Positions 60,592 through 64,000 of a stretch of DNA of 64,000 nucleotides are shown one piece after another. Position 1 is the first letter of the stretch; every line of letters begins with the position of its first letter. The notes under the pieces were generated by a model that ran no database searches, was not told the origin of the DNA, and saw nothing but the letters and a program-made list of their open reading frames with translations. Location of the stretch: contig NZ_NRSW01000001.1 in the NCBI RefSeq assembly GCF_002288635.1, positions 1,519,522-1,583,521 on the forward strand. The letters run 5' to 3'. Source of the DNA: Mucilaginibacter sp. MD40. GTDB lineage: Bacteria > Bacteroidota > Bacteroidia > Sphingobacteriales > Sphingobacteriaceae. The translations under genes were made by a program, and so were the position numbers.

Positions 60592-61680
60592 ATGGCGCGG
60601 CAATTCACCAAACAGGCATACGTAAAAGCAGGTATAACGGTACTTGTATTGTTTATAGTTAACTACATGGTGTTGTTTTTTGCCGACTACCCCCATGCGG
60701 TTGAGCGTTATTATGCCAAAGGCTTATACCCGGTGGTTTGCCATATCCTGCATCCTGTTTTTAATTTGGTCGCGTTTAGTGTGGGCGATGTATTGTATAT
60801 AGCGGTGATCGTCTACCTGCTTTTTATCATCATCAGGCTGGTAAAGCAGCTGTTTAAAAAACAGTTCGCGGCTGCGGGGTTATTGGTACTTAAAATAATT
60901 GCAGGGGTTGAAGTTGGGATGCTTGTTTTTTACCTGTTCTGGGGATTAAACTACTTCAGGCCCTCTGCGGCGGAGCGCCTACACCTGGCCGATAGCAGCT
61001 ACAGTGTTACGGAGCTAAAACAGGTAACCGCTGTACTTATTGATAGCGCTAACGCCACGCGCGGGCGTGTAACCGCTGCGGATATGCGCCAAAGTAACGA
61101 TACTATTTACCATACCGCGCGTAAAGCCGTTATAGCTTTAGCCAACCGTTCGCCGGAGTTTAAAACCTATCAGCCCGATATAAAGCCGTCGTTGCTTACC
61201 CCTTTGCTCAATTACATAGGCACCTCGGGTTATTATAACCCTTTTACCGGCGAAGCGCAGATGAATTACCAGATGCCTCTGTGTAACCGACCCTTTGTGG
61301 CTTGCCACGAAATGGCCCACCAAATGGGTTATGGCCCCGAAGATGAGGCCAACTTTGTAGGTTTCCTGGCAGCGCGTTCCGCTGCCGACAGGCTGCTGCG
61401 TTACTCGGCCTATAACCTGGCCGTAAGCGAGTTTCTGCGTACCGTACGGTATACCGATACCATAGCTTTTAAGGAATTAAAAAAGCGCCTGTCGCCGCGG
61501 GTAATTGCCGATCTAAAGGCCGAAAGGGCCTACTGGCTTTCATACCAAACCCAGCTTAACGCCATTAGCAGCGTGTTTTACGATAACTTCCTAAAAGCGA
61601 ATAACCAACCACAAGGTCTCGAAACCTACAACCGTATGGTTTTGCTGGTAATGGCCATGTATAAAAAGGAAGGCGTGTAA
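60592..61680 (+). CDS. DUF3810 family membrane metallopeptidase-like protein
   Basis: 362 aa. Three N-terminal helices (VLVLFIVNYMVLFFADYP, VGDVLYIAVIVYLLFIIIRL, IIAGVEVGMLVFYLFWGLNY), then a periplasmic domain with CHEMAHQMGYGPEDEANFVG, a gluzincin-type HExxH zinc motif with a downstream Glu. It fits DUF3810. Probably a membrane-anchored zinc peptidase; the substrate is unknown. Confidence 0.88.
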   Translation: MARQFTKQAYVKAGITVLVLFIVNYMVLFFADYPHAVERYYAKGLYPVVCHILHPVFNLVAFSVGDVLYIAVIVYLLFIIIRLVKQLFKKQFAAAGLLVLKIIAGVEVGMLVFYLFWGLNYFRPSAAERLHLADSSYSVTELKQVTAVLIDSANATRGRVTAADMRQSNDTIYHTARKAVIALANRSPEFKTYQPDIKPSLLTPLLNYIGTSGYYNPFTGEAQMNYQMPLCNRPFVACHEMAHQMGYGPEDEANFVGFLAARSAADRLLRYSAYNLAVSEFLRTVRYTDTIAFKELKKRLSPRVIADLKAERAYWLSYQTQLNAISSVFYDNFLKANNQPQGLETYNRMVLLVMAMYKKEGV

Positions 61681-62196
61681 CAGGGTGATATAAAAAATGC
61701 GTTCCGTATCTCACCCCGGAACGCACTACAACATCATATCTCAAATAATGTTGATCAACTAAACCTCAGATAACATGTGTTTACCCAAGCTCTTTATATA
61801 AAGCCTCTCGGCTAAAATTATAGGAGTAATCCATCTGCCCGGCTACAAAAAATATTCCGTAGCTGGCCGGGAGATTTGGTAGTGTCAAATATACACATTG
61901 ACCAAAGGACGTTAAAATATATTGTGCATATGACGGTAATAATTGCACAAATGTTACAATAGGCCATATATTTCAATAAAACTTAAAATGCTTACATCGT
62001 CCAACAATGTGTCGGTCATGCACATTTGAATGATTGACAAACTATTTGCAGCCGTTATATAACCTTATCTTACTGACTGTTTTTATATACAACAGCCACA
62101 TTAGCAGTATGTTATTGTATGTTTTAGCAGAAAGGAGATTGAGGACGGAAGGTATTTTAACTGTAATTAGTTATCTTAGCTTTTAAATTTAAACTT
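61681..62196. other. 516-base gene-free region
   Basis: No ORF of note. It has two imperfect hairpins: GCGTTCC / GGAACGC near 61698-61725, possibly a terminator for the DUF3810 gene, and CCCGGCTAC / GTAGCTGGCCGGG near 61838-61872. Several TGCACA/TGTGCA words lie around 61930-62030. A near -7 box TATCTTAG is at about 62172. It could hold a small RNA or a distal promoter, but nothing is decisive. Confidence 0.45.
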
Positions 62197-62685
62197 TTGA
62201 AGAAGGTTGTTGCCGTTTTTTTATTTATTTGCCTGAGTGCCGGTTTGCATGCACAGAGCATTTCTTTTTTTGATCTCACCAACCTTACCAACCTGAGCGA
62301 GGGGCAGGCACATACCTACCTGGTACTGGGGGGTGTTTTTAAGCATGAGTATCAGGAGGAGGTAAACGGTAAAAAGCTGGAGCATTTCCGTTCAAGATCA
62401 AATAAAGTGGCCCCGCAAACCATTGTGATAGGGCAAAACGAAGTGCAGGCGAACGGCACTGTATTGCGTACGGTTAGTTACACCACGCAGGACCCGCAGG
62501 ACATTGTTAATTTAATAGCCCAGGCTAAGCGCTCCAGGATGGTGCTTAAATTTCAGGGGCAGGACCAGGATAACAATATCTACAAGTTCGACAATGAGTT
62601 TTACGACATTGTTATGCTCATCAGTACCAATAATAACAAAGGCTCGGTACAGGTTACCCAAAAAGAATTTATCGGGTACCAGTAA
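62197..62685 (+). CDS. Hypothetical secreted protein (162 aa), TTG start
   Basis: The frame starts with TTG. A signal peptide directly after it (KKVVAVFLFICLSAGLHAQS) supports this start. The mature part is beta/alpha mixed (LVLGGVFKHEYQEEVNGKKL, DPQDIVNLIAQAKRSRMVLK). Family not recognised. Followed by a bidirectional terminator. Confidence 0.7.
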   Translation: MKKVVAVFLFICLSAGLHAQSISFFDLTNLTNLSEGQAHTYLVLGGVFKHEYQEEVNGKKLEHFRSRSNKVAPQTIVIGQNEVQANGTVLRTVSYTTQDPQDIVNLIAQAKRSRMVLKFQGQDQDNNIYKFDNEFYDIVMLISTNNNKGSVQVTQKEFIGYQ

Positions 62686-62691
62686 ATAAAA

Positions 62692-62716
62692 AAGGGCGCC
62701 GGTTAAGGGCGCCCTT
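62692..62716. terminator. Bidirectional terminator
   Basis: AAGGGCGCC (62692-62700) pairs with GGCGCCCTT (62708-62716) between convergent genes. Confidence 0.8.
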
Positions 62717-62732
62717 GTTATTTGTAGGGGAT

Positions 62733-63467
62733 TTATTTACCGATCAGCGCGGGGTCAAACACACTTTTATCAATTTGCTGATTGGCTTTAATATCATGGT
62801 AAACCTCGGTTTGCAGCAATTTGTCATTAATATAAAACTTGCATAAAGTTTCGCTCCAGGCACCCTCAACCAGTTTGTGTTCCTCAAAAGTGGCTTCCGT
62901 TTTTGTACTGCCATCATATTTAAAATAGCGTACAGCAACCAGTTTGTCTTTATCAACCCAAAGCTGGTTAACGTTTTCATTCGGCTTTGAAGCGCCCAGA
63001 ACATACACATCCTTGCCTTTCCAGGTAGTTTCATAAAACTTGTCCAGGTCAAAATGCAGCTGGCCAAAATGGTTAAACACCTGGTCTATCGGCCTGAAAT
63101 ACATACCGCCCAAAAAGAATATCAGCTCATTTTCGTCTTTCGCGGCGCGCACTACCTTATTGTTCCTGAATACGTATGATGAGTCGCCCCGGTAAATTAC
63201 CCCGTTACCGGAATTGTCGCCGCCAAAATCAATGCGCAGCATATCGGGGTACACAATGCGCTCGTACCAGGTATCGGTTTTTACCAATGTATCATTACGG
63301 TAGCGCCCGGTGGTTTGTGTAAAGGTGAGCGAACTATGCCATTTGCTGTGGTAGCGGTTGTACATCTTTTTTATTACCTCGGCAGAAGTTAGCTGTTTGG
63401 GCGAGGTAAAGCCCCACACAGATAGCAAGGTAATAATAGAGGTAATGATGGATGCGATATGCTTCAT
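62733..63467 (-). CDS. LolA-like outer-membrane lipoprotein-sorting protein
   Basis: 244 aa with a signal peptide. AEVIKKMYNRYHSKWHSSLT, DMLRIDFGGDNSGNGVIYRG, NQLWVDKDKLVAVRYFKYDG and VYHDIKANQQIDKSVFDPAL have the spacing of LolA/LolB-type baseplate beta-sheets that carry lipid-modified cargo or lipids. Plausibly a periplasmic lipid/lipoprotein carrier. Just downstream of the MBL-fold gene, on the same strand. Confidence 0.7.
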   Translation of the reverse strand: MKHIASIITSIITLLSVWGFTSPKQLTSAEVIKKMYNRYHSKWHSSLTFTQTTGRYRNDTLVKTDTWYERIVYPDMLRIDFGGDNSGNGVIYRGDSSYVFRNNKVVRAAKDENELIFFLGGMYFRPIDQVFNHFGQLHFDLDKFYETTWKGKDVYVLGASKPNENVNQLWVDKDKLVAVRYFKYDGSTKTEATFEEHKLVEGAWSETLCKFYINDKLLQTEVYHDIKANQQIDKSVFDPALIGK

Positions 63468-63484
63468 GTTCCGGGGAAAATAGC

Positions 63485-64000
63485 TTAAGAGGTAAGTTCT
63501 TCATAAGCGGCAGTAAGGCCGCGTTCAATACCATCGCCTTGCCAGTCGGTTATGCCCGGTATGGCGGTTGAGGCCAGTATCTGTTCTTTTGTTTTGCCTG
63601 CCTTAATGCTGCTGTCAACATAGGCTACCAGGCGCTCCATAAAGTTTTGCATGGCTTTAAGGTCGGCCATGGTGCCAACTACCTTTTCTGGGTCAAAGGC
63701 ATGGCCAAAAACAAATATGGTATCCTTATCAAATTTCTTTTGCGCGGCCTCAAGCGCCAGCGGCCAGTGCTTGCATGATGCGCCCGCGCTGCGGTCAACA
63801 TAAGGGTAACGGCGGTTAAATACCTGGTCGCCGCAGTGAACAATGTTGGCGTTTTCAAAATGGATAAAGCTATCACCGTTGGTGTGCCCGGCGCCAAAGT
63901 AATGGGCGGTAATGTGCTCGTCGCCAACTTTTATCTTCCAGTTATCGGTATAAGTAGTGTCAGGGTATAGCTGTTTGTCATCATTGCCCTGTTTAAGGGC
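63485..64000 (-). CDS. Metallo-beta-lactamase-fold hydrolase, 5' end beyond the window
   Basis: The frame is open from the window end to the stop at 63485 (171 residues visible). It contains YFGAGHTNGD (zinc histidine), VHCGDQVFNRRYPYVD (metal Asp) and IFVFGHAFD (zinc histidine), typical C-terminal parts of the MBL superfamily. The N-terminal HxHxDH loop would lie outside the window. Substrate unknown; many relatives are glyoxalase-II-like or other secreted hydrolases. Confidence 0.88.
   Translation of the reverse strand, partial: ALKQGNDDKQLYPDTTYTDNWKIKVGDEHITAHYFGAGHTNGDSFIHFENANIVHCGDQVFNRRYPYVDRSAGASCKHWPLALEAAQKKFDKDTIFVFGHAFDPEKVVGTMADLKAMQNFMERLVAYVDSSIKAGKTKEQILASTAIPGITDWQGDGIERGLTAAYEELTS

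Overview
The window looks like chromosomal DNA of a Sphingobacteriaceae-type Bacteroidota (Mucilaginibacter or Pedobacter relatives are the best guess). The evidence is a gliding-motility/type IX secretion type-B C-terminal domain, several TonB-dependent receptors with carboxypeptidase-like N-terminal domains, the long Bacteroidota form of IspG, LytTR, DUF5683, DUF2911, DUF3810 and DUF5777 proteins, ECF sigma/anti-sigma pairs, and many promoters with the Bacteroidota -7 box TAnnTTTG instead of a sigma70 -10 box. No tRNA, rRNA, transposase, integrase, phage gene or CRISPR array was seen.

Layout. 1-3592: partial sorbosone-dehydrogenase-like lipoprotein, a large type-B-sorted Ig/PKD protein, and an NADPH:FMN reductase. 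3874-8233: conserved block parA-parB-DUF5683-dapB-lepB, closed by a terminator and a palindrome-rich gap. 8672-14846: acyltransferase, LytTR regulator, small protein, GYF/RDD protein, PspC/LiaF-like pair, SDR. 14939-22988: MlaE/MlaF pair, RlmI-like methyltransferase, lipoprotein, second GYF/RDD protein, GntP permease with alpha/beta hydrolase, glycine-zipper protein. 23252-28140: response regulator, dnaK, ispG and a small ORF. 28270-36284: lipoprotein, dehydrogenase/kinase pair, degenerate sigma/anti-sigma operon, and a complete mlaE-mlaF-mlaD operon. 36603-39368: one AT-rich 921-aa gene, an HD phosphohydrolase joined to a PRTase-like domain. 39542-44483: GH26 mannanase, TonB-type receptor, and a desaturase resembling eukaryotic dihydroceramide Delta4-desaturases. 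45606-49526: five-gene ECF sigma / anti-sigma barrel / YceI / DUF5777 / Rieske operon with its own ECF-like promoter. 49645-57707: MFS transporter under a palindromic operator, repeat-bearing lipoprotein, FrnE-like thioredoxin-fold protein, and a metal-uptake-type operon (small membrane protein, TonB receptor, PepSY protein, heavy-metal-binding lipoprotein). 57888-64000: GT39 glycosyltransferase, DUF2911, DUF3810, secreted unknowns and a partial metallo-beta-lactamase-fold enzyme.

Most of the window is ordinary core genome with tightly packed, often back-to-back convergent genes. Intergenic gaps carry at least three families of short interspersed repeats, and two such repeats appear to sit in frame inside ispG. 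The strongest accessory candidate is the AT-rich HD + PRTase-like gene at 36603-39368, whose architecture fits predicted anti-phage conflict proteins. The desaturase and the Rieske/sigma operon are the next most interesting. All functional statements come from reading motifs by eye; no database search was run.
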